Shown one piece after another: positions 8,547 to 17,564 of a stretch of 37,336 nucleotides of DNA. The DNA is from Achromobacter sp. ASV32 (GTDB taxonomy: Bacteria > Pseudomonadota > Gammaproteobacteria > Burkholderiales > Burkholderiaceae_B). The position numbers were made by a program, and so were the translations under genes. The DNA is taken from assembly GCF_016428805.1 (NCBI RefSeq), contig NZ_JAELTJ010000051.1, positions 1 to 37,336 of the forward strand, in the 5' to 3' direction. Under the pieces are notes generated by a model, which did no database searches, was not told where the DNA came from, and saw only the letters and a list, made by a program, of their open reading frames with translations. Position 1 is the first letter of the stretch. Every line of letters starts with the position of its first letter.

Positions 8547-10451
8547 ATGATCCTTCCCCTAGCCATCCGGCGTCTTTTTGTAGATTTGCCCCGGCCCGCC
8601 AAGCAAGCCCTTGCCGTCGTGCTCGACGCGGCCATCCTGCTGATCTCGTTCTACCTCGCACTGTGGCTGCGCTTCGAGCTGTTCTTCCTGAATAACTCGT
8701 ATTTCGCCTTGTCGCTGGCTGCCTGTGCAGGCGGTGTCGTCGCGATGGCCGGGTTCCGGGTCTACAACTACATCCTGCGCTACATGAACGAGCGGGTGAT
8801 CCTTGGCATCACCGGCGGTGTCGCCGTATCGGTCATGGTGGTCACCGCCGCCAACACCTTTCTGCAATTGGTGGGTCTGTCGCGGGCGGTATTGGTCATC
8901 TACGGGTCGCTCGCCATCGCCGGGCTCGTGGGCACCCGCTGGGTCGCGCGCCGCGCGCTCTTCACTGATACCAAGGCCGTCAGCGACCTGCGCATTCCCG
9001 TGATCATCTATGGCGCGGGCGGGGCGGGTTCCCAATTGGCAACGGCGCTGCGCGCCGGCCCCCACTATCAACCCGTCGCCATGCTCGACGACGACCGCCG
9101 CAAACATGGCCTGATGATCGCCGGCCTGCGCATCCATCCGCCGGGCCATCTGCCCACCTTGGTCGAACGCCATGGCGTGCGCCAATTGCTGATCGCCATG
9201 CCGACCGCCGGCCGCGCCCGCCTGCGCGAAATCGTGGAATCCGCCGAGCAATACCGCCTGCGCATCCGCCTGGTGCCCAGTCTGCGGGAATTGGTGGATT
9301 CAAACGGCTTGCGGTTGCGCGATGTCCGCGTCGAAGACCTGCTGGGCCGCGACCCGGTCGCCCCCGTGCCTGATCTGCTTGGCCGCTGCGTCACTGGGCG
9401 CAATGTCATGGTCACCGGCGCAGGCGGCTCGATCGGCTCGGAACTGTGCCGCCAGATCATCGCCCTGAACCCCACCCGGCTCGTCTTGTACGAAATGTCG
9501 GAACCCGCGCTCTACGCGATCGAACAGGAACTCAAGCACCTGATCGGACAACGCCCCATCGAACTGGTCGCCGTACTGGGATCCGTGCGCGACTACTCCC
9601 ACAGCCTGCATCGCATCAGCACACATCAGATCCAGACCATTTATCACGCCGCCGCCTACAAGCATGTGCCCATGGTGGAGCAAAACGTGGCTGAAGGCGT
9701 CGCGACCAATGCCCTGGGCACCCTGTCGCTGGCCCGCGCCGCCATCGCCGGCCAAGTCAGCGATTTTGTCCTGATCTCCACCGACAAGGCCGTGCGTCCC
9801 ACCAACGTCATGGGCGCGTCCAAGCGGCTGGCTGAATTGATCCTGCAATCGCTATCCCAGCGGCAAAATGCAACGCGGTTTTCCATGGTGCGGTTCGGCA
9901 ATGTGCTGGGCAGTTCGGGCAGCGTCGTCCCCCTGTTCCATCGGCAGATCCTGGCGGGGGGCCCGGTCACGTTGACGCACGCGGATATCACCCGCTATTT
10001 CATGACCATCCCCGAGGCCGCCCAGTTGGTGCTCCAGGCGGGCGCCATGGGTGAATCGGGATCGGTCTTTGTCCTGGACATGGGCGAACCCGTCCGTATC
10101 CGTGACCTGGCCGAGCGCATGGTACGGTTGTGCGGCTTGACGATCCGCGACGAATCCGACCCGGACGGCGACATTGAACTGCGCGTCGTGGGACTGCGCC
10201 CCGGTGAGAAGCTCTATGAAGAACTCTTGATCGGTGGCGACGTCAAATCCACCTTGCACCCTCGCATCATGCAAGCGCGAGAGAACGACCTTCCGTATGA
10301 ACAACTGAAAGCTGGCCTGGACCAGATGGAGCAATCGCTCTCTTCCTGGGACCGCGAGCAGATCGTCGCGACCCTGAAGACGCTGGTCGCCGAATTCAAC
10401 CCGCAGGCAGAGGAAAACCCCTCCCGCCGCGTCGTCAATATCCCGCAATAA
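8547..10451 (+). CDS. wlbL: WlbL/WbpM-type membrane UDP-GlcNAc 4,6-dehydratase
   Basis: 634 residues. Four N-terminal membrane helices (about residues 15-125) are followed by a first nucleotide-binding domain (IIYGAGGAGS near 155) and the catalytic SDR domain (VTGAGGSIGSELC from about 288). The usual Tyr of YxxxK is Met (NVMGASKR, M422 and K426), as in the WbpM/FlaA1 family, and a STDKAVRP segment precedes it. These enzymes convert UDP-GlcNAc to a UDP-4-keto-6-deoxy sugar, the precursor of QuiNAc/FucNAc-type residues, feeding WlbF and WlbG. A 98-base gap precedes the gene; its TAA overlaps the next ATG by one base. Confidence 0.9.
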   Translation: MILPLAIRRLFVDLPRPAKQALAVVLDAAILLISFYLALWLRFELFFLNNSYFALSLAACAGGVVAMAGFRVYNYILRYMNERVILGITGGVAVSVMVVTAANTFLQLVGLSRAVLVIYGSLAIAGLVGTRWVARRALFTDTKAVSDLRIPVIIYGAGGAGSQLATALRAGPHYQPVAMLDDDRRKHGLMIAGLRIHPPGHLPTLVERHGVRQLLIAMPTAGRARLREIVESAEQYRLRIRLVPSLRELVDSNGLRLRDVRVEDLLGRDPVAPVPDLLGRCVTGRNVMVTGAGGSIGSELCRQIIALNPTRLVLYEMSEPALYAIEQELKHLIGQRPIELVAVLGSVRDYSHSLHRISTHQIQTIYHAAAYKHVPMVEQNVAEGVATNALGTLSLARAAIAGQVSDFVLISTDKAVRPTNVMGASKRLAELILQSLSQRQNATRFSMVRFGNVLGSSGSVVPLFHRQILAGGPVTLTHADITRYFMTIPEAAQLVLQAGAMGESGSVFVLDMGEPVRIRDLAERMVRLCGLTIRDESDPDGDIELRVVGLRPGEKLYEELLIGGDVKSTLHPRIMQARENDLPYEQLKAGLDQMEQSLSSWDREQIVATLKTLVAEFNPQAEENPSRRVVNIPQ

Positions 10452-11575
10452 TGGTTCGGATCGCGCATCTCACCACAGCGCATCCGCGCTTCGACGTCAG
10501 GATCTTCCACAAGGAATGCCGCAGTCTGGCGAACCATGGCTATCAGGTGGACCTGTATGTCGCCGATGGCCAAGGCAATGCGCAGCGCGATGGGGTCTCC
10601 ATCATCGACATGGGCCGGTCCAGCGGCCGCGTCAACCGTATGCTGGGCAAGACCTGGGCCGTCTGGAACGCCGTCCGCAAGACTGACGCACGCATCATCC
10701 ATATCCACGATCCGGAACTGCTTCCAATCGCACTGGCGCTCAGATGCATGGGCCGCCAGGTCATCTATGACGCGCACGAAGACGTGCCGCGCCAGATCCT
10801 GAGCAAACCCTGGATCAAACCCTGGATCCGGCATTCGATCGCCTGGCCGTTCGAGCGCCTGGAGAATTTCGTCGCCCGCCGCTGCGCCGTCGTCGTCGGC
10901 GCCACACCGCATATCGCCGAGCGCTACGCAGCGCAAGGAATTCGCAGCATCGACGTGAATAACTACCCGATCCCTGGCGAGCTTGGCGACCCCGGCGGCA
11001 TGCCGGACCCCGGTGAAGACACCGCCGCTCCTCGGACCGTCTGTTATATAGGCGGTATCACACGGATGCGTGGCGCAGTCGAAATGCTGCAGGCACTTGG
11101 AAAAGCCAATGCCCGGATGATTCTGGCCGGCCCCATGGAAAGCGATGAGCTGCAAGCCGAACTGGCCGCCATGCCGGCATGGAGCCGGGTCGATTACCGC
11201 GGGGTTCTGGATCGTGCCGCCATACGCGCCGTGCTGCACGAATCGCAATTGGGGCTGGTGCTGCTGCACCCGGTTCCCAATTATCTCGACGCCCTTCCGG
11301 TCAAAATGTTCGAATACATGGCGGCCGGGCTGCCCGTATTGGCGTCGGATTTTCCACTGTGGCGCGGCATCCTCGATGCCTCGGGCGCCGGAACCTGCGT
11401 GGACCCCCTGGATACCGACCGCATCGCTCAGGCCATCGACAAGATGCTGGATCTTCCCGACGCCGACAGGCAGCGAATGCGCAACGCCTGCCGCGCTGCA
11501 GTCCGTGATTCCTATAGTTGGAAAAACGAAGAAGCAAAACTGGTTTCGGCCTACGCGGCTATCGCCGCGCCCTGA
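10451..11575 (+). CDS. GT4-family glycosyltransferase
   Basis: 374 residues, GT-B fold. It begins MVRIAHLTTAHPRFDVRIFHKECRSL with the substrate-binding IYDAHEDVP segment near residue 105, and has VKMFEYMAAGLPVLASDF in the donor domain near residue 283. It is a cytoplasmic transferase of the polysaccharide pathway; the donor is not predictable. Its start overlaps the wlbL stop (TAATG), so the two are translationally coupled. No orthologous wlb gene can be assigned with confidence. Confidence 0.85.
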   Translation: MVRIAHLTTAHPRFDVRIFHKECRSLANHGYQVDLYVADGQGNAQRDGVSIIDMGRSSGRVNRMLGKTWAVWNAVRKTDARIIHIHDPELLPIALALRCMGRQVIYDAHEDVPRQILSKPWIKPWIRHSIAWPFERLENFVARRCAVVVGATPHIAERYAAQGIRSIDVNNYPIPGELGDPGGMPDPGEDTAAPRTVCYIGGITRMRGAVEMLQALGKANARMILAGPMESDELQAELAAMPAWSRVDYRGVLDRAAIRAVLHESQLGLVLLHPVPNYLDALPVKMFEYMAAGLPVLASDFPLWRGILDASGAGTCVDPLDTDRIAQAIDKMLDLPDADRQRMRNACRAAVRDSYSWKNEEAKLVSAYAAIAAP

Positions 11576-11745
11576 GCCCCGCCAAGACAATTCCCACGGG
11601 CCGGACAGGGGTATTCAAGTATTATTACGCTCTGTCCGGAGCAGGTCTGCAAGAGTTTTGTGCATGCCGCAAACACCTCTCTGCCCGTCAAACAAATCAT
11701 TGCCGCGCCGCTCGCGGCGCCAGCCTGACTGACTGATCGCCCACT
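11576..11745. other. Intergenic spacer upstream of wlbD with two inverted repeats
   Basis: 170 bases without a gene. CCGGACAG (11601-11608) pairs with CTGTCCGG (11632-11639) across a 23-base AT-rich loop. GCGCCGC (11705-11711), a TC loop and GCGGCGC (11714-11720) form a tight hairpin almost identical to the core of the one at 1878-1911. Neither is followed by a run of T. The spacer breaks the otherwise overlapping gene arrangement and could hold an internal promoter, but no convincing -35/-10 pair is visible. Confidence 0.6.
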
Positions 11746-12831
11746 ATGACTACCAAGATTCTCACCGTTCTCGGCGCCCGCCCGCAATTCATCAAGGCCA
11801 GCGTCGTGTCCGCCGCGATTGCGGCAGACCCACGCCTTCAGGAAGTCGTAGTCCACACCGGCCAGCACTTCGACAGCAACATGTCCGACGTGTTTTTCGA
11901 CGAATTGGGCATGGACAAGCCGGCGCACCAGCTCGACATCCACGGTGGCGGCCACGGCGAAATGACCGGCCGCATGCTGGGCGCCGTCGAACAAGTGCTG
12001 CTGGCCGAACGCCCCGACATCGTCATGGTCTATGGCGACACGAATTCCACGCTCGCCGGCGCCCTGGCAGCCGCCAAGCTGCACATTCCGGTCGCGCACA
12101 TCGAGGCCGGCCTGCGTTCATTCAACATGCGCATGCCCGAGGAAATCAACCGCGTCCTGACCGACCGCGTCTCGCGCTGGCTGTTCACGCCCACCCGCAG
12201 TGCCAGCGAAAACCTGATCAAGGAAGGCGTCGCAGAAAGTGCCATCACGCAGGTGGGCGACGTCATGTTCGACGTCGCGCTGCGTCACGGCGCGCGCGTC
12301 ACCGAACAGGGTGGCGCACTGGCACGGCTGGGCCTGACGCCGCGAGAGTATGTGCTCATCACCGTGCATCGTGCCGAAAATACGGATGATCCGCAGCGCC
12401 TGCGTGCCATCATGCAAGGGCTGGAACAGGTCGCCGCGACCAAAACCGTGGTCTGGCCCATTCATCCCCGCACGCGTGCCACGCTGGCCCGCCTGGGATT
12501 GCTGGAGAACCTGCGCAACCGATTCCTCATCACGGATCCCGTCGGCTATCTCGACATGGTGCAGCTGGAAAAATACGCGGCGCTAATCGCCACGGATTCG
12601 GGCGGCGTGCAAAAGGAAGCTTTCTTCCACCGCGTTCCGTGCGTCACCCTGCGCGACGAAACCGAATGGGTTGAACTGGTACAGGCAGGCTGGAACCTGC
12701 TGACGCCGCCCGTCTCCGCCGAGGCCATTGCCGCCGCCTGCGAACGTGCACTGACCATCAGCCCCGCCGACATCCAACCCTATGGCGCCGGCGACGCGGC
12801 GCGCATCATCGCCACGCATCTCGCGGTCTGA
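11746..12831 (+). CDS. wlbD: WlbD/WbpI-type UDP-GlcNAc3NAcA 2-epimerase
   Basis: 361 residues, UDP-GlcNAc 2-epimerase superfamily with a GT-B-like fold: GARPQFIKASVV at the N-terminus, VYGDTNSTLAGALAA near residue 94, AHIEAGLRSFNMRMPEEINR near 118 and TVHRAENTD near 206. The RSFNMRMPEE form, rather than the WecB RTGDLYSPWPEE form, favours the WlbD/WbpI branch that inverts C2 of UDP-GlcNAc3NAcA to UDP-ManNAc3NAcA. It therefore completes the WlbA-B-C pathway although it sits 10 kb away from those genes. The next gene, an AsnB-type amidotransferase, starts 3 bases after its stop, suggesting coupled amidation of the same sugar. Confidence 0.88.
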   Translation: MTTKILTVLGARPQFIKASVVSAAIAADPRLQEVVVHTGQHFDSNMSDVFFDELGMDKPAHQLDIHGGGHGEMTGRMLGAVEQVLLAERPDIVMVYGDTNSTLAGALAAAKLHIPVAHIEAGLRSFNMRMPEEINRVLTDRVSRWLFTPTRSASENLIKEGVAESAITQVGDVMFDVALRHGARVTEQGGALARLGLTPREYVLITVHRAENTDDPQRLRAIMQGLEQVAATKTVVWPIHPRTRATLARLGLLENLRNRFLITDPVGYLDMVQLEKYAALIATDSGGVQKEAFFHRVPCVTLRDETEWVELVQAGWNLLTPPVSAEAIAAACERALTISPADIQPYGAGDAARIIATHLAV

Positions 12832-12834
12832 ACC

Positions 12835-14730
12835 ATGTGCGGCATCATCGGCGGCTGGTGGCGCACCCCCTTGCCCGATCTGCAACCGCGGATCGAGCAA
12901 GGTATTCTCGCGCTCAAGCATCGCGGCCCGAACGATCACGGCATCGAATCCGCCCGCGCGCCGTGGGGTGAAACGGCGCTGGGCCAAACGCGGCTGTCCA
13001 TCATCGACCTTACCGCTGGGGGCCATCAACCGATGCGCTCATCGGATGGCCGCTATCTGCTTGTCTACAACGGCGAGATCTACAACTACAAGGAATTGCG
13101 CCAGGAGCTCCGCCAGGCCGGCCACCACTTCCAGTCGGATAGCGACACCGAAGTACTGCTGACCGCGTGGATGCACTGGGGTCCGGCATGCCTGAGTCGC
13201 TTCAAGGGTATGTTCGCCTTCGCGATCTCGGATGCCAAGGACGGATCGCTCAGCCTTGTCCGGGATGCTTTCGGCATCAAGCCGCTCTTTTACCGCTACC
13301 AGGATGGCAGCCTGATATTCGGCTCGGAGCTGCCCGCGATCCTGGCGCTCTCACCGCAACAGCCAAAGCTGGATTGGCAGTCCGCCTACGACTATCTGGT
13401 TCATGGCCGGTACGACCATGGCGAACGCACCTTCGTCGACGGCATCCGCCATGTTCCGCCCGGCACTATTCTGACCCTCAAGCCCCAGACAGGCCAACTG
13501 TCCGCGCCAGCGGCCTGGTGGACGCCGTCCATCAAGGCTCGCCATAAAATCAGCCTGGCCGACGCCGCAGCCGAATTGCGCGAACGCTTCCTGGAGAACG
13601 TGAAGCTGCACCTGCGCAGTGACGTCCCGTTGGGCGCAGCTCTGTCAGGCGGTGTCGACTCGTCCGCCATCGTCTGCGCCATGCGGCACATCGAGCCTGA
13701 TCTGCCCATCCATACCTTCAGCTTCATCGCCAAGGGATCGCAGAAATCCGAAGAGCAGTGGGTAGACCTGATCAACGCCAACGTCCGCGCCGACGGCCAC
13801 AAAGTCGTGGTCGACCCGCGCGAATTGGCGACGGACCTGGACGACATGATCCGTGCCCAAGGCGAACCCTTTGGCAGCACCAGCATCTATGCGCAGTACC
13901 GTGTCTTCAAGCTCGCCAAGGAGCATGGCATCACCGTGGCCCTGGAAGGCCAGGGTGCCGATGAGCTGCTGGCGGGATACACCGGCTATCCGGCACACCG
14001 CATTGTCAGCCTGCTGCAAGAGGGCCGCGCGCTGGACGCCTGGCGTTTCCTGGGTCACCAGAAAGACTGGCCCGGCAGGCCTGCAAGCCGTGCCATCGTG
14101 CAAGAAGCCGTCGCGCTCATGCTGCCCGACGCGCTCTATCACCGTGCCCGCAACGCCAGCGGTCGTAAAGCTGCGCCTGCGTGGCTGAATATCGACCAAT
14201 GCATCGAAGCCGGTGTGACCACGCAGTTCCCGCGTGATGGCTGGCCCTCGGCGCAACGCGGCCGCCGCGTCATGGGCGAGCTGGCCCAGTCCCTGACCCG
14301 ACGCGGCCTGGGCTGGCTGCTACGCCACGGCGACCGGAACTCGATGCGCTTTTCCATCGAAAGCCGTGTCCCCTTCCTGACCACCGACATGGCGGACTTC
14401 CTGCTGGGGCTGCCGGAAGAACACCTTATCTCTCCGCAAGGTGAAACCAAGCACATCTTCCGCGCTGCGATGCGTGGCATCGTGCCCGATGCCATCCTGG
14501 ACCGCCGCGACAAGGTCGGCTTCGAAACGCCCGAACTTGAATGGCTACGCGCACTGGCGCCGCAGATCCGCGGCTGGCTGTCCGAAGACACCGGTGCCTC
14601 CTTCCTGGACCGCAAGCAGCTGGTTGCGGAATTTGACGCAGTCATCGACGGACGCAAGCCGTTCAGTTGGCAGACTTGGCGCTGGATCAATTTCCAGCGT
14701 TGGCTGCATGTCATGAACATAACCGCCTGA
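12835..14730 (+). CDS. asnB: Asparagine-synthase-type amidotransferase (probable uronic acid amidation)
   Basis: 631 residues, a class II glutamine amidotransferase fused to an AsnB-type synthetase domain. Met is followed by the nucleophile Cys2 (MCGIIGG); HRGPNDHG and the YNGEIYNY loop complete the glutaminase. The ATP-pyrophosphatase motif SGGVDSS lies at about residue 271. In polysaccharide loci such proteins (for example WbpS, WbmE) are thought to turn uronic acids into uronamides with glutamine and ATP. Linkage to wlbD, 3 bases upstream, suggests ManNAc3NAcA or a glycan containing it as the substrate; true asparagine synthesis cannot be excluded. It is one of three such genes in the window. 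Confidence 0.85.
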   Translation: MCGIIGGWWRTPLPDLQPRIEQGILALKHRGPNDHGIESARAPWGETALGQTRLSIIDLTAGGHQPMRSSDGRYLLVYNGEIYNYKELRQELRQAGHHFQSDSDTEVLLTAWMHWGPACLSRFKGMFAFAISDAKDGSLSLVRDAFGIKPLFYRYQDGSLIFGSELPAILALSPQQPKLDWQSAYDYLVHGRYDHGERTFVDGIRHVPPGTILTLKPQTGQLSAPAAWWTPSIKARHKISLADAAAELRERFLENVKLHLRSDVPLGAALSGGVDSSAIVCAMRHIEPDLPIHTFSFIAKGSQKSEEQWVDLINANVRADGHKVVVDPRELATDLDDMIRAQGEPFGSTSIYAQYRVFKLAKEHGITVALEGQGADELLAGYTGYPAHRIVSLLQEGRALDAWRFLGHQKDWPGRPASRAIVQEAVALMLPDALYHRARNASGRKAAPAWLNIDQCIEAGVTTQFPRDGWPSAQRGRRVMGELAQSLTRRGLGWLLRHGDRNSMRFSIESRVPFLTTDMADFLLGLPEEHLISPQGETKHIFRAAMRGIVPDAILDRRDKVGFETPELEWLRALAPQIRGWLSEDTGASFLDRKQLVAEFDAVIDGRKPFSWQTWRWINFQRWLHVMNITA

Positions 14731-14741
14731 CCACCACGACG

Positions 14742-15887
14742 ATGCGCAAATCTGTCGCACTTCTGGTGCTCAACCCCTTTACCAACGACAGCCGCGTGCT
14801 CAAAGAGGCGTTGTCTCTCAAACACGCGGGCTACGAACCCTTTGTCGTTGCGCTGCACGAGCAGGGCCTGGCCGAACAGGACACGGTGCACGGCATCCCG
14901 GTCAGTCGGATACGGCTGCACAGCCGCAAGTGGCCCAAGGTACTGCCCGTCCAGGTTTTCAAGTACTTCGAATGGCTGTGGCGCGCATTCCTGCGCTCGC
15001 GCAAGGCTGACATCGTGCATTGCAATGACCTGCCCACGCTCCCCGCTGGCGCCGCCGCCCGTCTGCTCAACCGCAAGCGCACGCGCGTGGTCTACGACGC
15101 GCACGAGTTCGAGATCAATGACGTCGCCAACGAGCCGCGCTGGAAAATCCGCGTCAAGAGCATCATGGAGCGCTTCTGGATCCGGCACGCTGACGCCACC
15201 CTGACCGTCAGCGAATCCATCGCGGACGAGTACGTCCGCATGTACGGCATCCCCAAGCCCGCGCTGGTGCTTAACTGCCCGCCGCTTGCACCGCTGCCGC
15301 AGGCCGATATTTTCCGGTCGACGCTGGGCATCTCCCAAAGCGCCATCATTTTTCTCTACCAAGGGGGCTTGGCGGCCGGACGCGGTATCGAATCCATCAT
15401 CGATGCTTTCAAGGGACTACCGGATAGCGGACGGGTCGTCGTCTTCATGGGCTACGGGCCGATGGAGGGAGCAATCAGACAAGCCGCCGCGGAACACCCG
15501 AACATCTATTACCATCCAGCGGTTTCGCCTGATGTCTTGCCGGCCCACACGGCCTCCGCCGATGTCGGCCTGTGCCTGATCGAAAACCTGTGCCTGTCCT
15601 ATTTCTACTGCTTGCCCAACAAGCTGTTCGAATACCTGATGGCGGGCCTGCCAGTCATGGTGTCTGATCTCCACGAATTGCGCCGTTTCGTCCACGCGCA
15701 TCCTGTCGGTCCGGTCGTGCCGGGAACCGACGCCGAATCCATCCGCCGGGCCGTGACGCAGCTGAATGCCGCCGCGCTTGCAGAATATGCCGATGCCGCA
15801 CGCTCGGCGCGAATGATATTTCACTGGCAAGCCCAGGAAAGCGTATTGCTGGACGTCTATGCCCGTCTCGCCTGCGCAGCGCCCTGA
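14742..15887 (+). CDS. GT4-family glycosyltransferase, last gene of the plus-strand operon
   Basis: 381 residues. The ATG at 14742 gives MRKSVALLVLNPFTNDSRVLKEA, the usual N-terminus of this GT4 group; an in-frame ATG at 14667 would lie inside the amidotransferase gene. VVYDAHEFEIND is near residue 118 and LPNKLFEYLMAGLPVMVSDL, the donor-domain hallmark, is near 292. It should extend the lipid-linked oligosaccharide in the cytoplasm. It follows the amidotransferase by 11 bases and ends just before a strong terminator, so it closes the operon. Confidence 0.85.
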   Translation: MRKSVALLVLNPFTNDSRVLKEALSLKHAGYEPFVVALHEQGLAEQDTVHGIPVSRIRLHSRKWPKVLPVQVFKYFEWLWRAFLRSRKADIVHCNDLPTLPAGAAARLLNRKRTRVVYDAHEFEINDVANEPRWKIRVKSIMERFWIRHADATLTVSESIADEYVRMYGIPKPALVLNCPPLAPLPQADIFRSTLGISQSAIIFLYQGGLAAGRGIESIIDAFKGLPDSGRVVVFMGYGPMEGAIRQAAAEHPNIYYHPAVSPDVLPAHTASADVGLCLIENLCLSYFYCLPNKLFEYLMAGLPVMVSDLHELRRFVHAHPVGPVVPGTDAESIRRAVTQLNAAALAEYADAARSARMIFHWQAQESVLLDVYARLACAAP

Positions 15888-15905
15888 GCTTGCACGGCGA
15901 AAAGC

Positions 15906-15942
15906 AAAGGGCCGTGGCATCTCCGACGCCACGGCCCTTTTG
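15906..15942. terminator. Bidirectional intrinsic terminator between the two polysaccharide blocks
   Basis: AAAGGGCCGTGGC, a 9-base loop and the exact complement GCCACGGCCCTTT give a 13-bp stem followed on the plus strand by TTTTGATTT. On the minus strand the stem is followed by TTTGCTTTT, so it can also stop transcription from the opposing block. It lies 18 bases after the plus-strand operon ends and 18 bases before the end of the minus-strand methyltransferase remnant. Confidence 0.92.
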
Positions 15943-15960
15943 ATTTGCGCACGTGCCTGC

Positions 15961-16405
15961 TTACTTCACCGCGGTCGCGTAGATGTCCAGGCCCACACGC
16001 TGCGGCCATTTCGTCGCGAGCAGTTGCTCGCGGGTATAGCGTCGAAAGGGCGGCTCTTGCGATATGTTCTCGATGCGATAGGAAGCTGAACTGAAATCGC
16101 GCAGCAGGTGCATCAGCGATTTGGCGGAAATCGCGTCAGTGTGCGGCGCGGCATTGCCGTCGCTGTCGGCATCGTACGACGCTCGCGCCTGCGAACTCTT
16201 CAGTTCCACCACCCCGCGATAGCCCGTAAGTTCACGCCACAAATAGCGCAAGGTGGTTGCCCGTTCCTGCATGTAACGGCGAGCGGAATAGGCGCTTCAG
16301 CGACTCCGGCTTGGAATCCGTAATTCCCAGCGTCTTCGCAAGAGGCGAGCCGCACATTTCATACCAATAGGCGGCATTTCTTTCACTTACACTGGCACTC
16401 GACAT
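15961..16405 (-). pseudogene. SAM-dependent methyltransferase with its central domain deleted
   Basis: Minus strand. The first part (ATG at 16405) reads MSSASVSERNAAYWYEMCGS then PLAKTLGITDSKPESLKR, the family N-terminus. From about 16290 downwards a different frame continues from YSARRYMQERATTLRYLWRE to PPFRRYTREQLLATKWPQRV and GLDIYATAVK, a typical C-terminal end of the same methyltransferase family. The whole SAM-binding core (expected VLEIGxGxG motif) is absent and the two parts are out of frame, so an internal deletion of roughly 100 or more codons is inferred. The IS3-family element begins only 4 bases upstream of the ATG, cutting off any promoter. It was probably the last gene of the minus-strand operon. 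It cannot give an active enzyme. Confidence 0.75.
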
Positions 16406-16409
16406 CGTC

Positions 16410-16448
16410 TGGTAATCCCCCCATTTTTAGCGATTGGCAGAAGTAGGA
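16410..16448. repeat. Left terminal inverted repeat of the IS3-family element
   Basis: Reads TGGTAATCCCCCC inward, then a divergent middle and AGAAGTAGGA. It matches the inverted right end over the outer 13 and inner 10 bases. Confidence 0.85.
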
Positions 16449-16451
16449 ACG

Positions 16452-17279
16452 CTACGCGGCCATGGCTAACCGCTGTTTTGGGGTAAATCCGCCCAGAGCC
16501 ATATTTGGGTGCTCGTGATTGTAGGACCACATCCACTGCGTGGCGACGCGCTGTACGTGGTCCAGATCTTCCCAGTGATATTGGGACAGCCATTCGTAGC
16601 GCACGGTCCTGTTGAACCGCTCGACGTAGGCATTCTGTTGTGGCTTGCCCGGCTGGATATATTCGAGCTTTATGCCCCATGCTCCGGCCCACTCGACTAT
16701 CGCCGCGCTCAGGTATTCGGGCCCGTTGGCGCACCGAATGGCTAAGGGCTTTCCCCGCCAGCCGATGATCTGCTTGAGCGTGTGGATCACGCGCTCGGAT
16801 GGCAGCGAGAAGTCAACCTCAATGCCCAGCGCTTCGCGGTTGAAGTCGTCGATCACGTTGAACACGCGGATGCTGCGCCCATCGGCAAGCTGGTCATGCA
16901 TGAAGTCCATCGACCATACCTGGTTCACGTTGGTCGGCACGGTCAGTGGCTCAGGCGTCTGCCGAATCAGCCGTTTGCGCGGCTTGATCCGCAGGTTTAG
17001 TTCGAGGTTGCGGTAAATCAGGTACACCCGCTTATGGTTCCAGCCGAAGCCTCGAACATTGCGCAGATACAGGAAGCACAGGCCAAAGCCCCAGTTGCGG
17101 TGGTTGTCGGTCAGACGCAGCAGCCAGTTGGCGATCTCCTCGTTCTCGGCATCCGTCTTGGCGACGTACCGATAGCAAGTCTGGCTAACCCCGAACGCCT
17201 CGCAGGCCATCCGGATCGATACGCCACGATCCTGCACGGCGCGTTGGGCCATCTCGCGGCGGCGAGATGGCCTCACCAC
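16452..17279 (-). CDS. IS3-family transposase OrfB (reached by -1 frameshift); catalytic Asp replaced by Ala
   Basis: About 275 residues in the frame -1 to orfA, beginning [15 protein letters not shown] after the slippery site and ending KQRLAMAA. It contains the HTH_21-like region ([10 protein letters not shown]) and an rve integrase core. Core landmarks are [11 protein letters not shown] (first Asp), [10 protein letters not shown], and [10 protein letters not shown] (the Glu). The segment that is normally D-N-G-P-E-Y reads CANGPEYLS: codon GCC (plus 16728-16730) encodes Ala in place of the second catalytic Asp, a one-base difference from GAC. The product is therefore probably unable to transpose. 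It is otherwise full length without internal stops. Confidence 0.85.
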   Translation of the reverse strand: MVRPSRRREMAQRAVQDRGVSIRMACEAFGVSQTCYRYVAKTDAENEEIANWLLRLTDNHRNWGFGLCFLYLRNVRGFGWNHKRVYLIYRNLELNLRIKPRKRLIRQTPEPLTVPTNVNQVWSMDFMHDQLADGRSIRVFNVIDDFNREALGIEVDFSLPSERVIHTLKQIIGWRGKPLAIRCANGPEYLSAAIVEWAGAWGIKLEYIQPGKPQQNAYVERFNRTVRYEWLSQYHWEDLDHVQRVATQWMWSYNHEHPNMALGGFTPKQRLAMAA

Positions 17280-17539
17280 TTTTTTTCTAGCGCCTCCGTC
17301 ACGATCTCGGCCTTGAGCTTCTCCTCGACGTACATCTTGCGCAGCCGGGCGTTCTCGGTCTCCAGTTCCTTCATGCGCGCCATCAGCGATACGTCCATGC
17401 CGCCATACTTGGAACGCCACTTGTAGAACGTAGCCGAGCTGATGCTCAGTTCTCGGCACAGCTCAGGAACGGCAAGACCAGCCTCCGCGCGCTTGATGGC
17501 TTCCATGATCTGGCTATCCGTAAATCTCGACTTCTTCAT
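17273..17539 (-). CDS. IS3-family transposase OrfA (DNA-binding subunit)
   Basis: 88 residues starting [19 protein letters not shown]. An N-terminal helix-turn-helix (transposase_8 type: [19 protein letters not shown]) is followed by a leucine-zipper-like coiled coil ([19 protein letters not shown]) used for dimerisation. It binds the IS ends and, alone, often represses transposition. The ORF ends EKKW then TGA just past an A7G run, where a -1 slip fuses it to orfB. It is intact. Confidence 0.9.
   Translation of the reverse strand: MKKSRFTDSQIMEAIKRAEAGLAVPELCRELSISSATFYKWRSKYGGMDVSLMARMKELETENARLRKMYVEEKLKAEIVTEALEKKW
17279..17285 (-). promoter_or_regulatory. Programmed -1 frameshift heptamer A_AAA_AAG
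   Basis: On the minus strand the orfA codons GAA AAA AAG form the canonical A-AAA-AAG slippery heptamer. Slipping back one base moves ribosomes into orfB (GTG GTG AGG) two codons before the orfA stop. This is the usual way IS3-family elements make the OrfAB transposase. Confidence 0.8.
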
Positions 17540-17564
17540 GCGGTAGAACTCCTCAATGAGAAAA

